64,000 nucleotides of DNA from Kangiellaceae bacterium (GTDB lineage: Bacteria; Pseudomonadota; Gammaproteobacteria; Enterobacterales; Kangiellaceae): assembly GCA_026196875.1 (NCBI GenBank), contig JAPHTP010000015.1, positions 26,009 to 90,008 on the forward strand. Reading direction: 5' to 3'. How positions within the stretch are numbered: position 1 is the first letter of the stretch; the number at the start of each line of letters is the position of its first letter. The notes under the pieces are model-generated. The model saw nothing but the letters and a program-made list of their open reading frames with translations, searched no databases and had not been told where the DNA came from. A program made the position numbers and the translations under genes. Positions 1 through 8,369 of this stretch are shown piece by piece.

Positions 1-786
1 AATTCGAGCAATGTCTTCTACCAATAACATAGTGTGCCCGCCAATTCGCTGTCTCTTTCGTATTCCTGGCACGTGGAAATCTTCAGGAAGCGGGCGTTCA
101 CTCTTGACATAGATTTTTATAAATTTCTCTTTCAACTCATCGATTCCACCTTGATAATAATTTTTTCCCTCTTTTAGGATCAAAACATCCGCAGCTACTC
201 GTTCCAGATCAGAAGTAATGTGAGTTGAAAACAGTATGGTATTTCCTTTATCGATATTTATATCGATCAGTTGGCGAATAAATTGACGGCGAGAAGATGG
301 ATCCAAACTTGCTACCGGTTCGTCAAGAATTAAGAGTTCAGGTGAATGGCCAAGTGCCAAAATGATAGCTAGTTTTTGCTTTTGACCAACAGAAAGTTTC
401 TCTATGATTTGATTGTTATCAAGCTGCCACTGCTTTTTTAGTTGGGAAACTAATTTTTCATCCCAATGCTGATAAAATGACCGGGTGTAATCAATAATCT
501 GATTAATTTTCATCCATGGAAGAAGTTCTGCTTCCTGAGGGACGTAACCAATTTTGTGTTTTGTGTTAGCTGATAAGTCTGGACTTGTATCGCCAAATAT
601 TTTGCAATAGCCGAAGTTCGTATCTTCGAAACCTAACATCGCCTGAATTAATGTTGTTTTGCCTGCGCCGTTGTTTCCAAGGAGCCCAACAACACTACCC
701 GGCGTTATTGTGAAATCAACGCCTTTCAATACTTCGACTGAACCATATTTTTTATTTAGCTGAGATACTTCTATAACTGGGTTCAT
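1..786 (-). CDS. ABC transporter ATP-binding protein, 3' end cut by window edge
   Basis: About 262 codons are present and no stop is reached, so the protein runs off the left edge. Translating back from the ATG at 786 shows a full ABC nucleotide-binding domain: Walker A GNNGAGKTT (residues 37-45), a Q-loop near YVPQE, signature LSVGQKQK, Walker B LLILDEP and H-loop STH. The LSVGQ signature and the link to a YtrA-type repressor place it in the YtrB/CcmA-like group of cytoplasmic ATPases that drive small two-gene exporters. The cognate permease is probably just outside the window. It lies 18 bp after the GntR gene and is read in the same direction, so it is the third gene of that operon. Substrate unknown; in Gram-positive bacteria such operons answer cell-wall antibiotics, which may not apply here. 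Confidence 0.9.
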   Translation of the reverse strand, partial: MNPVIEVSQLNKKYGSVEVLKGVDFTITPGSVVGLLGNNGAGKTTLIQAMLGFEDTNFGYCKIFGDTSPDLSANTKHKIGYVPQEAELLPWMKINQIIDYTRSFYQHWDEKLVSQLKKQWQLDNNQIIEKLSVGQKQKLAIILALGHSPELLILDEPVASLDPSSRRQFIRQLIDINIDKGNTILFSTHITSDLERVAADVLILKEGKNYYQGGIDELKEKFIKIYVKSERPLPEDFHVPGIRKRQRIGGHTMLLVEDIARI

Positions 787-804
787 TGGTGTAAATCCTT
801 TGTC

Positions 805-1185
805 TTATTTGTTCCGTAATGACTTTCTAACTTCTTCGATGACCAATTCGCAGTCGATATCGAGTTGCTTGGCATCGCTTACTAGTTTTGAGATGGCAGG
901 TTCAAGCAAGCTTATTCTTTGTTCAACGGGCAGCTGCTCCGGTTGTTGATTGGAAACAATCATTCCTATACCTCTTTTGCGTTCTAATAGTCCTTCGGCT
1001 TCCAACATGCTATAGGCTTTTGATATGGTCATGGGGTTAACTTCCAATTGTACTGCTAGCTGTCGAATAGAAGGGAGCTGGTCACCTCCAAGCAGGTTTT
1101 TACTTGCCACCATTCGCCTGATTTGCTCGATTAGCTGGCGATAAATAGGTACTCCGGAAGAAGGTGAAATGATTATAGGGATCAA
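805..1185 (-). CDS. GntR-family transcriptional regulator, YtrA subfamily
   Basis: 126 residues, the short length typical of the YtrA subfamily: an N-terminal winged helix and only a brief helical C-terminus in place of a large effector domain. The HTH shows the usual GntR pattern: PIYRQLIEQIRR, then LPSIRQLAVQLEVNPMTISK (recognition helix, residues about 38-57) and YSMLEAEGLLERKRGIGM (wing). The start is a TTG at 1185 with AGGT about 8 nt upstream. It sits between the small membrane protein (12 bp upstream) and the ABC ATPase (18 bp downstream), the standard place for a local repressor of the transporter. A palindrome overlapping the operon promoter (1464-1495) is the likely operator, so autoregulation is inferred. 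Confidence 0.9.
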   Translation of the reverse strand: MIPIIISPSSGVPIYRQLIEQIRRMVASKNLLGGDQLPSIRQLAVQLEVNPMTISKAYSMLEAEGLLERKRGIGMIVSNQQPEQLPVEQRISLLEPAISKLVSDAKQLDIDCELVIEEVRKSLRNK

Positions 1186-1197
1186 TTCAATTACCTA

Positions 1198-1443
1198 TTA
1201 ATTAGAGAGTGAAAAGACACTGGTTAAAACGATCTTTCCTGCGTCCGCCATGTGGGTGACAAACTGCTGCGCCGGTGAGCTGGGGGATGATTGTGCTACT
1301 TGATTTTGGACGAGCATCAAACCAATGCTTTGAATACTAATAAGCCCCAGAGCGATGACTATGCCAATTCCACAAATACTAGAGCGTATGCGCTTAATCG
1401 CTTTTGCGGCGTGTTCCTGAGTTGTGTTTTTTAATATCTGCAT
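1198..1443 (-). CDS. small single-pass membrane protein, function unknown
   Basis: 81 residues, not recognised as a named family. A basic N-terminus (NTTQEHAAKAIKRIRSS) is followed by one clear hydrophobic segment, residues about 23-46 (ICGIGIVIALGLISIQSIGL), then a short polar tail rich in Ser, Pro and Gln. The ATG at 1443 is preceded by AAAGGGA, a good ribosome binding site. It is the first gene of the operon with the GntR repressor and the ABC ATPase, so it is probably an accessory part of that export system or its regulation. No catalytic motif is visible. Confidence 0.7.
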   Translation of the reverse strand: MQILKNTTQEHAAKAIKRIRSSICGIGIVIALGLISIQSIGLMLVQNQVAQSSPSSPAQQFVTHMADAGKIVLTSVFSLSN

Positions 1444-1463
1444 AATTTAAATCCCTTTTACTG

Positions 1464-1506
1464 ACTAGGTGTATTAATTCTATAATGCACCTAGTGATAC
1501 ACTCAA
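1464..1506 (-). promoter_or_regulatory. promoter and candidate operator of the YtrA-type operon
   Basis: Positions 1464-1495 form an imperfect palindrome with perfect 8-bp ends ACTAGGTG / CACCTAGT; each arm extends to 13 bp (ACTAGGTGYATTA) with one mismatch. On the minus strand a -35-like TTGAGT (plus 1501-1506) and a -10-like TATAGA (plus 1479-1484), 16 bp apart, straddle it, so the palindrome covers the -10 and most of the spacer. A dimeric GntR repressor bound there would block polymerase. The symmetry is seen; the assignment to the neighbouring regulator is inferred. Confidence 0.5.
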
Positions 1507-1734
1507 TCGATAAGATGTAAATGGATGTAACAATCTCAAAGAACAAAAGGTAAACACGCCCTAGTATATTTGGGTGGTCAATTTCACTTTTGCTTGGCGA
1601 ATTTACCCACCGGATGAAAGCTTTGGTAACAGCAATTACTAGTGTTAATCACCTATGTTGCTGATTTAAAAGATAAATTGTGAATCGGTCCGTAAATTGC
1701 TTTAAATAAACCATCTGAAGCAAAGGAGGTCTGT

Positions 1735-1980
1735 ATGGATTTTTTTGAGGCAATATTTACCATGGTAGCTGTGTTTATCTGTTTTGTGATTTGGCTGTTG
1801 CCTATTCTATTAATTGCGGTTTCAAGCCGAACACATGGAAAAGAAAAAGCTGCCTGGATCTTAGCGGTAATATTTATCAGCTGGTTTGCATGGGTGTTCT
1901 ATTTGTTATTAGCTCCGCTACGACCACGGGACGAACACCGAAGTTATCGCCATTACAGGAACTATCGACATTATCGTTAA
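1735..1980 (+). CDS. superinfection-immunity-type small membrane protein (T4 Imm-like family)
   Basis: 81 residues with two hydrophobic helices: residues about 5-29 (FEAIFTMVAVFICFVIWLLP) and 39-60 (AAWILAVIFISWFAWVFYLL). Between them is the family signature LPILLIAVSSRTHGKEKAAW, followed by SWFAW and LLLAP. This matches the bacterial family named after the T4 superinfection immunity protein, which is widespread in bacterial genomes with no phage context; its role there is unknown. The tail is basic and tyrosine-rich (HRSYRHYRNYRHYR). A near-perfect AAAGGAGG sits 6 nt before the ATG, suggesting strong translation. No phage genes are nearby. It is monocistronic as far as can be seen. Confidence 0.8.
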   Translation: MDFFEAIFTMVAVFICFVIWLLPILLIAVSSRTHGKEKAAWILAVIFISWFAWVFYLLLAPLRPRDEHRSYRHYRNYRHYR

Positions 1981-2161
1981 ATTTTAGATTTCTCCCGCCG
2001 ATTGTTGATTAAAATCAAAATGGTACTAGCGTCTTACTTTATAATGCACTAATGGCGCTAGCATCCATTTTCTTATCGCTGAAAATTGTAATAGCAACAA
2101 AACGCAAAAATTATTTTTGTTTCTGCTTACAAACCGGGAATTTTTCACATAATTAAAATTA

Positions 2162-2175
2162 TATATGGCCATATA
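2162..2175. repeat. 14-bp perfect palindrome TATATGGCCATATA
   Basis: A perfect palindrome in the 270-bp gap before the DUF1631 gene, about 85 bp upstream of its start. It could be an operator or part of the promoter; no regulator can be assigned. The rest of the gap (1981-2250) is AT-rich. Confidence 0.4.
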
Positions 2176-2206
2176 ATGGGGCTTGTTTAAGTAAGGAGTA
2201 GAAGCC

Positions 2207-2251
2207 TTGCTTGTTGGAGACAAAGTAAGTTTTAAGATAAACAATAATTAG
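2207..2251 (+). CDS. 14-codon leader ORF overlapping the DUF1631 start
   Basis: A TTG at 2207 stands 8 nt after a strong Shine-Dalgarno TAAGGAG (2192-2198). It opens a short frame (MLVGDKVSFKINNN) ending at TAG 2249-2251, whose last base is the first base of the GTG start of the next gene (TAGTGA). The main gene has no good ribosome binding site of its own. The arrangement suggests translational coupling through the leader peptide. Alternatively the strong site could mark a true upstream start separated by a frameshift. Confidence 0.4.
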   Translation: MLVGDKVSFKINNN

Positions 2252-4113
2252 TGACAAAATTAACGACTAAAGTACCTAACTCAGAGCCGCAGAAGGACAG
2301 TGTTTTTGACGATAATATCAAAGCGCTGGTAACACCTTTCTATCTGTCTGCCAGAAAAAATCCCCAGTCGTTACTTAAGTTAATCAGCAAAGTTGAGCTG
2401 ATGTTAAGCGAGGATTCTAAAGGAACCTTGCTTAAGCAGTTGGCATTTCATGCATCCCCTCGAGAATTAGAGTCATTTGATTCAGATTTAGCCAATTACA
2501 ATGTTATTTTTGAAATTCTTGACCGAAGCTTTGGCTATCTCACATATGAACACTTAGATAAAACGCTGGCCCGCTTGCTAGAGAGATTTGGCAAGTGTTG
2601 TCTAAAACTTGCGCTAGTTGATGTTTCTTTTATACACGATAAGTTCCATATCGTGCGTCAGTATTTAAACTTGATGGTAGCAGACGCGATTACGCTGAAT
2701 GAAAACCAGTCAATTCTCCGGCTACTGAAAGAGAACCTAACTGTCACTATTAATAAATGGGCGGAAATTAGGAGTAAGCAGGAAACACAAATTTTGATTG
2801 AGCTGCAGTTAGGTGCATATCAGACAAGAATTACTGAGCTCAATCGCCGTGCCCAGATTTTTGAACGCAGAACTTTGGAGAGCGAGCAAGGACACGCAAA
2901 AAATTGGGCGGCCAAATTTTGGGCGAAAAGAAAAATGGCTGCGCTTATTGAGAATCAAGTTCTGCCGGATTTTATCCATGAGCTATTACTCGACTCGTGG
3001 TTACACCTGGTCTATATTGAAAAGCTCAAATCTCCGGACTGCGATGATTTAAAGAGTGTCAGAATTGCCAAGTGTTTGATTACCAGCATAAGCCATGATC
3101 ATTTTTCTTCCCATTTGGATAAATTGTCGGCGTTACAGTCATTAGTTTTAATTAAGATCCGCAATGGTCTTGAAAACTCACCTCTCTCGGGTAATGAAGC
3201 AAGCCGGTATATTGAGCTTATTCAAGATTTACACCGTGAAGTTTTGTTCCCTGTATATAAAAATAGCCAAGTAAAATCAATTGACTCCAATCAGAATGGA
3301 CACGGTAAATCTGAAGAAAAAATCATTCGGTTAGCACCGTTTGATGATGCTCAATATAAAGATGTTACCGAAATGAGCCAAAAGAAGGTTCGAAACTTTA
3401 CCTCAACAGAACTTGAGCTGTGGGGTGTTTCGTTATGGAAAGACAAATCAGAATTCAATTCTCAAGCTCCACTGGTAGAAGACCTTTCACAACACAAGAG
3501 CTTACAAGCAGTAGTGCCTGGTAGTTGGTTTCGCTTTAAGGCAACCGGAACTTGGCAGAAAATTAAGTTTTGTGGCAGGATTGAGGCTAACTCAACTTTG
3601 TTATTTGTAAATCTCGGCGGCGTAAAAGCGGAGTGTTTTTCCGAAAGCAAAGCCATTAAGTTAATCGAGAGCGGGGAATTAATTGCGCTGGAAGAATCAA
3701 GGTTGGTCGAGACTAGTTTTAGTCACGCCTTCGACTATGTTCACCAGATCCAAAAGCTCAAGTTAGAGCGAGAAAACCTTGAACGTGAAATACAGCTCAA
3801 AAAACAGCAAGAGCGCGAGAATGAAAAGAAAGCGAAACAAGAGTTCCTAACTGAAAATCGTCAAGCATTGATCGAAGCAAAGCGAGCCCTCAACAATTTA
3901 GCTATTGGTGCTTGGGTCGAATTTATTGAGCCCGAACAAACCAAGAAGTGCCGCGTTGCCGCCAGATTCAGTACAAAGAATGAGATGGTATTGGTTGACA
4001 GAAATGGATTTAAATACAAACAGACTACAGTTGACCGTCTGGCAATCATGGTAGTCAAAGAAAAGCTAAAACTTTCTTTAGATAACGACTTATTTAGTGT
4101 TACTTTAAGATAG
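2251..4113 (+). CDS. DUF1631 family protein
   Basis: 620 residues, cytoplasmic (no signal or membrane segment). The N-terminal two thirds is helical and polar. Two related SH3/PilZ-like beta modules follow: residues about 424-475 (GSWFRF ... LLFVNLGGVKAEC) and 551-597 (GAWVEF ... MVLVDRNGFKYKQ). They are joined by a strongly charged coiled coil at about 500-548. This matches the DUF1631 family of gamma- and betaproteobacteria, usually larger (about 700-800 residues) and of unknown function; the GxWxxF...FVxxxGxK pattern is its hallmark. The start is GTG 2251 because an in-frame stop lies at 2245; the gene seems to be translated by coupling to the leader ORF. The gene downstream (Dph6-like) is 45 bp away and may be cotranscribed. 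Confidence 0.75.
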   Translation: MTKLTTKVPNSEPQKDSVFDDNIKALVTPFYLSARKNPQSLLKLISKVELMLSEDSKGTLLKQLAFHASPRELESFDSDLANYNVIFEILDRSFGYLTYEHLDKTLARLLERFGKCCLKLALVDVSFIHDKFHIVRQYLNLMVADAITLNENQSILRLLKENLTVTINKWAEIRSKQETQILIELQLGAYQTRITELNRRAQIFERRTLESEQGHAKNWAAKFWAKRKMAALIENQVLPDFIHELLLDSWLHLVYIEKLKSPDCDDLKSVRIAKCLITSISHDHFSSHLDKLSALQSLVLIKIRNGLENSPLSGNEASRYIELIQDLHREVLFPVYKNSQVKSIDSNQNGHGKSEEKIIRLAPFDDAQYKDVTEMSQKKVRNFTSTELELWGVSLWKDKSEFNSQAPLVEDLSQHKSLQAVVPGSWFRFKATGTWQKIKFCGRIEANSTLLFVNLGGVKAECFSESKAIKLIESGELIALEESRLVETSFSHAFDYVHQIQKLKLERENLEREIQLKKQQERENEKKAKQEFLTENRQALIEAKRALNNLAIGAWVEFIEPEQTKKCRVAARFSTKNEMVLVDRNGFKYKQTTVDRLAIMVVKEKLKLSLDNDLFSVTLR

Positions 4114-4158
4114 TCTCAACCACTGATTTACTGAAAAAATCATAAGCGCTAGTTTTTC

Positions 4159-4821
4159 ATGTACCCAATTAAAACCGTTGTTAGCTGGTCTTCTGGCAAA
4201 GACTCTACACTTTCCCTGTTAAGGTTGTTGGATGATCCCAGATATTCTGTAGTTGGCTTATTTACTACTCATGTCGAGAAGAATGTCCCATTTCAGCACG
4301 CGCCGCTACATTTCGTTAAAAAGCAAGCTTCACTGATGAAGTTACCATTAGTGACTATCGAGCTTCCTGAAGTATTTCCAGCTAACGATATTTATCAAAG
4401 TTGCGTCATTAATGGATTAAAAAGTAGCCAGCTCGAATTTGACGCCGTGGCGTTTGGGGACATGTTTTGTAACGGTATCGCTGAATATCGGCAAAGTTAC
4501 ATTCGGCCGGCTGGATGGCAATGCGTATTCCCCCTGTTAGGTGAGGGATCAGCATGTCTCGCAAGAGAAATTATTGACAGAAAGATCAGAACTTTTATAT
4601 CTACCGTAGATACTAGTCAGTTAAGTACTAACTTCGTCGGTCATGAATATAATTTGAGTTTGTTGAAAGGTTTACCGGCAAATGTCGACCCCTGCGGTGA
4701 AGATGGAGAATTTCACACGCTAGTTTATGATGCACCATGTTTTTCTCGCCCCATCGGAATCAATAAATCTACAGTTATTCGCGATGATAGGTTCCACATT
4801 CAAAGCTTCTCTTACTCTTAA
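4159..4821 (+). CDS. Dph6-related ATP pyrophosphatase (adenine nucleotide alpha hydrolase)
   Basis: 220 residues, a complete N-type ATP-PPase of the Diphthami_syn_2 (DPH6/YbgI-like MJ0570) family. The PP-loop SWSSGKDS lies at residues 9-16. Family motifs follow: AFGDMF, EYRQSYIRPAGW, FPLLGEG and the C-terminal VDPCGEDGEFHTLVYDAP. In eukaryotes the homologue amidates diphthine; bacteria lack diphthamide, so the substrate here is unknown, but ATP-dependent amidation or ligation is likely. It is cytoplasmic. The ATG at 4159 agrees with where the family begins, although no clear ribosome binding site precedes it; it may depend on the DUF1631 gene 45 bp upstream. Confidence 0.88.
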   Translation: MYPIKTVVSWSSGKDSTLSLLRLLDDPRYSVVGLFTTHVEKNVPFQHAPLHFVKKQASLMKLPLVTIELPEVFPANDIYQSCVINGLKSSQLEFDAVAFGDMFCNGIAEYRQSYIRPAGWQCVFPLLGEGSACLAREIIDRKIRTFISTVDTSQLSTNFVGHEYNLSLLKGLPANVDPCGEDGEFHTLVYDAPCFSRPIGINKSTVIRDDRFHIQSFSYS

Positions 4822-4946
4822 ATCCAACTTGTTAACATTGTCTAACAATCAACCTGGTTGAATTTAGCTTGCTCAGTGGAATCCAGTTTCAAATCGCGAT
4901 ATAAAGAACCACCCGTGCTCCATATCAATCTATCATAGGCAAAAAA

Positions 4947-7900
4947 ATGAAAAAAATATTGTCCTCCCAAACAGGCAAGGGACTATCGGCTGCACTCATT
5001 GGTGCTGCTTTATTGTCAGGTCCCGTTCAGGCAAGCGAGTCAACAAGGTTGTTGCGATTTGCTGATATCCATAAAGATAAAGTGACATTTGTATACTCCG
5101 GCGACATTTACCTTGCAGATATTAATAGCGGTGAGTCGACTCAACTGACTTCGCATGAAGGGATGGAAACATTCCCTAAATTTTCTCGCAAGGGCGATAA
5201 AATTGCATTTGCAGCTGAATTTAACGGCAGCCGCCAAGTTTATACTATGAATCTAGACGGTAGTGACATCCGTCAGATCACCTACTACAACGATGTTGGT
5301 CCTATGCCACCACGTGGTGGTTATGATTACCGGGTAATGGACTGGTCTGCGGATGATAAACACGTGCTAGTTCGAGGTAATCGTTTGCCTTGGGGCGTGC
5401 GCATGGGGCGCCCTTATTTGGTGCCTATCGATGGTGGCTTAGCGGAGCCTTTGGCAGTACCTGAAACTGGCGGCGGCATGTTGTCCCCCGATGGTAAAAA
5501 ATATTTATATACGCCTATCGACAGGGAGTTTCGAACCTGGAAGCGTTATCGCGGAGGACGGGCACAGGATGTTTGGATCTATGACTTAGAAAAACACACC
5601 AGTGAGCAGTTAACCACACATCGAGCGACGGATAATCAACCGGTTTGGGTGGGGAATAAGATTTATTTCTTAAGCGATAGAGAGTACACACTTAATTTAT
5701 TTGAATATCAAAAAGGCGAAGCGCCCAAAAAACTAACCCAACATAAAGACCATGATGCTCTATGGGCCTCGGCCGGACCTGAAGCGTTGGTGTATGAGCA
5801 AGATGGATTTTTATGGCGCTTTGACCCAGCTTCCAATCAATCAAAAAAACTTGATATTAGAGTTAAAGGTAACGCTAAATATTTGATGCCACAGTTTAAA
5901 AATGTAAGTGCTCAAATCGAGTCCATGGACATTTCCAAAGATGGAAAAAGGGCTGTTTTCGGAGCTCGTGGTGAGTTGTTTACCGTGCCAGCTAAAGACG
6001 GCGAAATTCGGAATATATCTAATACGCCAAGCGCTAGAGAAATATCAGTCAGTTGGTCTCCAGATGGAAAAAATGTTGCTTACTTGAGTGATAAAAGTGG
6101 CGAATATGAGATCTACATGCGTGCGCAAAATGGTAAAGGCAAAGAGCAGCGTTTAACCACCGACGGTTCTATTTGGCGGTTTGGTCCGGTGTGGTCACCT
6201 GACAGTAAGAAACTCGCATTTAGCGATAAAAATCAAACCCTGTGGAGCTTGGATGTCAAAAGTAAAAAGCTGACTAAGTTAGATCGTTCAGATACCAATG
6301 ATATTCAGGATTATTCGTGGTCGCCTGATAGTCAATGGGTTGCGTATTCCAAAGTGGAAGACAACGGGTACGGTTCCATCTGGGCAGCCAATTTAAAAAG
6401 TGGTAAAGCGCGTCGCTTAACCTCCGCGAACACCAGCGATCAAGAACCCGTATTTGGCGCAAAAGGTAATTACCTTTTCTTTTTGTCTAACCGAGATTAC
6501 AACTTGTCATTCAGTAGTTACGAATTTAACTACCTTTACCACCAAGCGACCCGAGTCTATGCTGCTCAATTAAACAATAATGCGCCAGCTTTGTATCCTC
6601 ACAAAAGTGATGAAGTCGCATTATCTAAAGCAAGTAAAGATAAAAAAGACGATGAAAAAACTGAAAAACTCAAGGTTAATATCGATTTTGCCGGGTTTGA
6701 TTCGCGTGTTATTGCGTTACCTGGCGATGCGGGGAACTACAACAATCTTCAAGCGAACGGCAAACAAGTTTTTGTGATGCGCAATCAAAATAACCGCAAT
6801 AGTCTACAAGTCATTGATTTACAAAAGAGCGAATCGCCAAAAACAGTAGTTGATAACGTCAGAAGTTATTTGCTCGCAGACGACGGTAAAAAACTGCTGG
6901 TTCGTCGTGGTAATGATTTCGCTATTGTCGATGCCAAGCCAGATCAAAAGTTTGACAAGGCTAAGCTAAACCTGAGCAATTTAACTTTAAAGATTGAGCC
7001 AAAAGTTGAATGGCAACAAATGTACGTTGATGGCTGGCGAATTCTCCGTGATTGGTTCTATGACCCGAATACTCACGGAAATGACTGGCAGCAAGTACGC
7101 AACAAATACCAATCATGGGCAGACGCCGCTACTCACCGAACCGACTTAGATTATGTGTTTGGCGAAATTGCAGGTGAGCTTAATGCCGGTCACGTTTATG
7201 TTAATGCCGGTGATCAACCTCGCGTAGAAAGGCGAAATCACGGTCTGCTGGGCGCTGAGTTTTCGCAAGACAAATCAGGCTATTTTAAAATTGAGAAAAT
7301 TTTCGCCGGTGAAAACTGGCACGAAACATTTCGTTCGCCGCTTACTCAACCTGGCGTGAAAGTAGAAGTGGGTGACTTTGTATTAGCGGTAAATGGAAAG
7401 TCGACTAAAGAGGTTAACAACATCTATCAGCTACTTGAAGATAGTCAAAACCGTACCATCACTCTGACTCTTAATTCGCGTGCTCGAAGTAAAGGTAGTT
7501 GGACTGCAGAAGTTAAACCTATCGCTCGTGAACATAACTTGCGTTACTTAGATTGGGTCAATCAAAGGGCGGCAATGGTAGAAAAACTTTCAGGCGGGCG
7601 AATTGGCTACTTGCACTTACCGAATACGGCAACTGACGGAAACCGAGAATTGTTTAAAAGGTTCTTACCGCAGGTTACTAAAGATGCACTTATTATAGAT
7701 GATCGTTATAACGGTGGCGGTTTTATTCCTGACCGAATGATCGAATTGCTTTCGCGTAAAACTCTTAATTATTGGAAGTTCCGTGGGCTAAAACCAAATG
7801 CTACGCCGCTTATTGCTCATGATGGACCAAAAGCCATGTTGATTAATGGATACTCTAGTTCGGGTGGTGACGCATTACCTTATTACTTCCGTAAGCTAGG

Positions 7901-8201
7901 CTTGGGGAAACTCATTGGTACCCGCACCTGGGGTGGTTTAATTGGTATTAGTGGCAATCCAGGACTAGCGGATGGCGGTTTACTATTGGCGGCAACATTC
8001 AGAACCATGGATACCGAGGGTAACTGGGTTGTTGAGAATGTCGGAGTATCACCGGATATTGAAGTGTTGGACCGTCCTGAACTAGTTTATGCAGGCAAAG
8101 ATCCTTCGCTGGAAAGAGCGGTTAAAGAGCTGTTAGTAGAACTTGAAGCCAACCCTCGCAAATCTATCAAGGCGCCTCAACCACCGACTGATTTTAGATA
8201 G
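4947..8201 (+). CDS. exported Tricorn-like S41 serine protease
   Basis: 1084 residues with a signal peptide (about 1-29, cut near VQA-SE), so periplasmic or secreted, unlike the cytoplasmic archaeal Tricorn. Domains in order: TolB/WD40-type propeller repeats (about 35-330, with several SPDGK and SADD motifs), a second propeller (330-580), a Lys/Asp-rich linker (about 555-580), the Tricorn C1 helical domain (about 690-760), a PDZ domain (about 765-850) and the S41 catalytic domain to the end. The active site looks intact: His749 in LNAGHVYV and the Ser cluster NGYSSSGGD (967-975), where Ser972 aligns best with the Tricorn nucleophile. It probably degrades peptides released by other exported proteases. 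It stands alone between the Dph6-like gene and the GGDEF gene. Confidence 0.93.
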   Translation: MKKILSSQTGKGLSAALIGAALLSGPVQASESTRLLRFADIHKDKVTFVYSGDIYLADINSGESTQLTSHEGMETFPKFSRKGDKIAFAAEFNGSRQVYTMNLDGSDIRQITYYNDVGPMPPRGGYDYRVMDWSADDKHVLVRGNRLPWGVRMGRPYLVPIDGGLAEPLAVPETGGGMLSPDGKKYLYTPIDREFRTWKRYRGGRAQDVWIYDLEKHTSEQLTTHRATDNQPVWVGNKIYFLSDREYTLNLFEYQKGEAPKKLTQHKDHDALWASAGPEALVYEQDGFLWRFDPASNQSKKLDIRVKGNAKYLMPQFKNVSAQIESMDISKDGKRAVFGARGELFTVPAKDGEIRNISNTPSAREISVSWSPDGKNVAYLSDKSGEYEIYMRAQNGKGKEQRLTTDGSIWRFGPVWSPDSKKLAFSDKNQTLWSLDVKSKKLTKLDRSDTNDIQDYSWSPDSQWVAYSKVEDNGYGSIWAANLKSGKARRLTSANTSDQEPVFGAKGNYLFFLSNRDYNLSFSSYEFNYLYHQATRVYAAQLNNNAPALYPHKSDEVALSKASKDKKDDEKTEKLKVNIDFAGFDSRVIALPGDAGNYNNLQANGKQVFVMRNQNNRNSLQVIDLQKSESPKTVVDNVRSYLLADDGKKLLVRRGNDFAIVDAKPDQKFDKAKLNLSNLTLKIEPKVEWQQMYVDGWRILRDWFYDPNTHGNDWQQVRNKYQSWADAATHRTDLDYVFGEIAGELNAGHVYVNAGDQPRVERRNHGLLGAEFSQDKSGYFKIEKIFAGENWHETFRSPLTQPGVKVEVGDFVLAVNGKSTKEVNNIYQLLEDSQNRTITLTLNSRARSKGSWTAEVKPIAREHNLRYLDWVNQRAAMVEKLSGGRIGYLHLPNTATDGNRELFKRFLPQVTKDALIIDDRYNGGGFIPDRMIELLSRKTLNYWKFRGLKPNATPLIAHDGPKAMLINGYSSSGGDALPYYFRKLGLGKLIGTRTWGGLIGISGNPGLADGGLLLAATFRTMDTEGNWVVENVGVSPDIEVLDRPELVYAGKDPSLERAVKELLVELEANPRKSIKAPQPPTDFR

Positions 8202-8219
8202 ATGTAGTCAGTTTGAATT

Positions 8220-8252
8220 AAAAAGCCCGGCTAATAAGTCGGTGAGTCGGGC
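8220..8252 (-). terminator. intrinsic terminator on the minus strand
   Basis: Read on the minus strand: GCCCGACT, a 12-nt loop, AGCCGGGC, then TTTTTAATT. The stem has one G-T pair. In the plus direction the hairpin is followed by CAAAATTA, not a T run, so it would not end the Tricorn-like gene well. No annotated minus-strand gene reads into it, which points to a small antisense or intergenic RNA. Confidence 0.55.
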
Positions 8253-8335
8253 AAAATTACTCCTGGTGATCCCCACCAAGAGTGTATCCGCTAATTCGAC
8301 CTCATTCACGAATCCTGATATCATTTGGTTAAAAA
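8220..8335 (-). ncRNA. candidate small RNA on the minus strand
   Basis: Between the Tricorn-like gene and the GGDEF gene the minus strand carries a possible -35 TTGATA (plus 8349-8354), a 10-bp stem-loop with one mismatch (ACTCTTGGTG / CACCAGGAGT, plus 8259-8283) and the intrinsic terminator at 8220-8252. Together this resembles a roughly 110-nt small RNA. The -10 element is poor (TTAACC), so the 5' end is a guess. The same hairpins would also form in the 5' leader of the GGDEF mRNA if it is transcribed through. Both readings are inference from visible symmetry. Confidence 0.3.
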
Positions 8336-8369
8336 ATAATCGTACGAGATATCAAGAGGAGGGGTCTTG

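Noticed and set aside
2026..2244. 72-codon minus-strand frame in the gap before the DUF1631 gene
   Set aside because: No ribosome binding site, no recognisable domain, and it overlaps the leader ORF and palindrome of the forward gene.
8202..8366. c-di-GMP riboswitch upstream of the GGDEF gene
   Set aside because: The hairpins lack the conserved GEMM motifs and tetraloop receptor pattern. The structure fits a terminator and a second stem instead.
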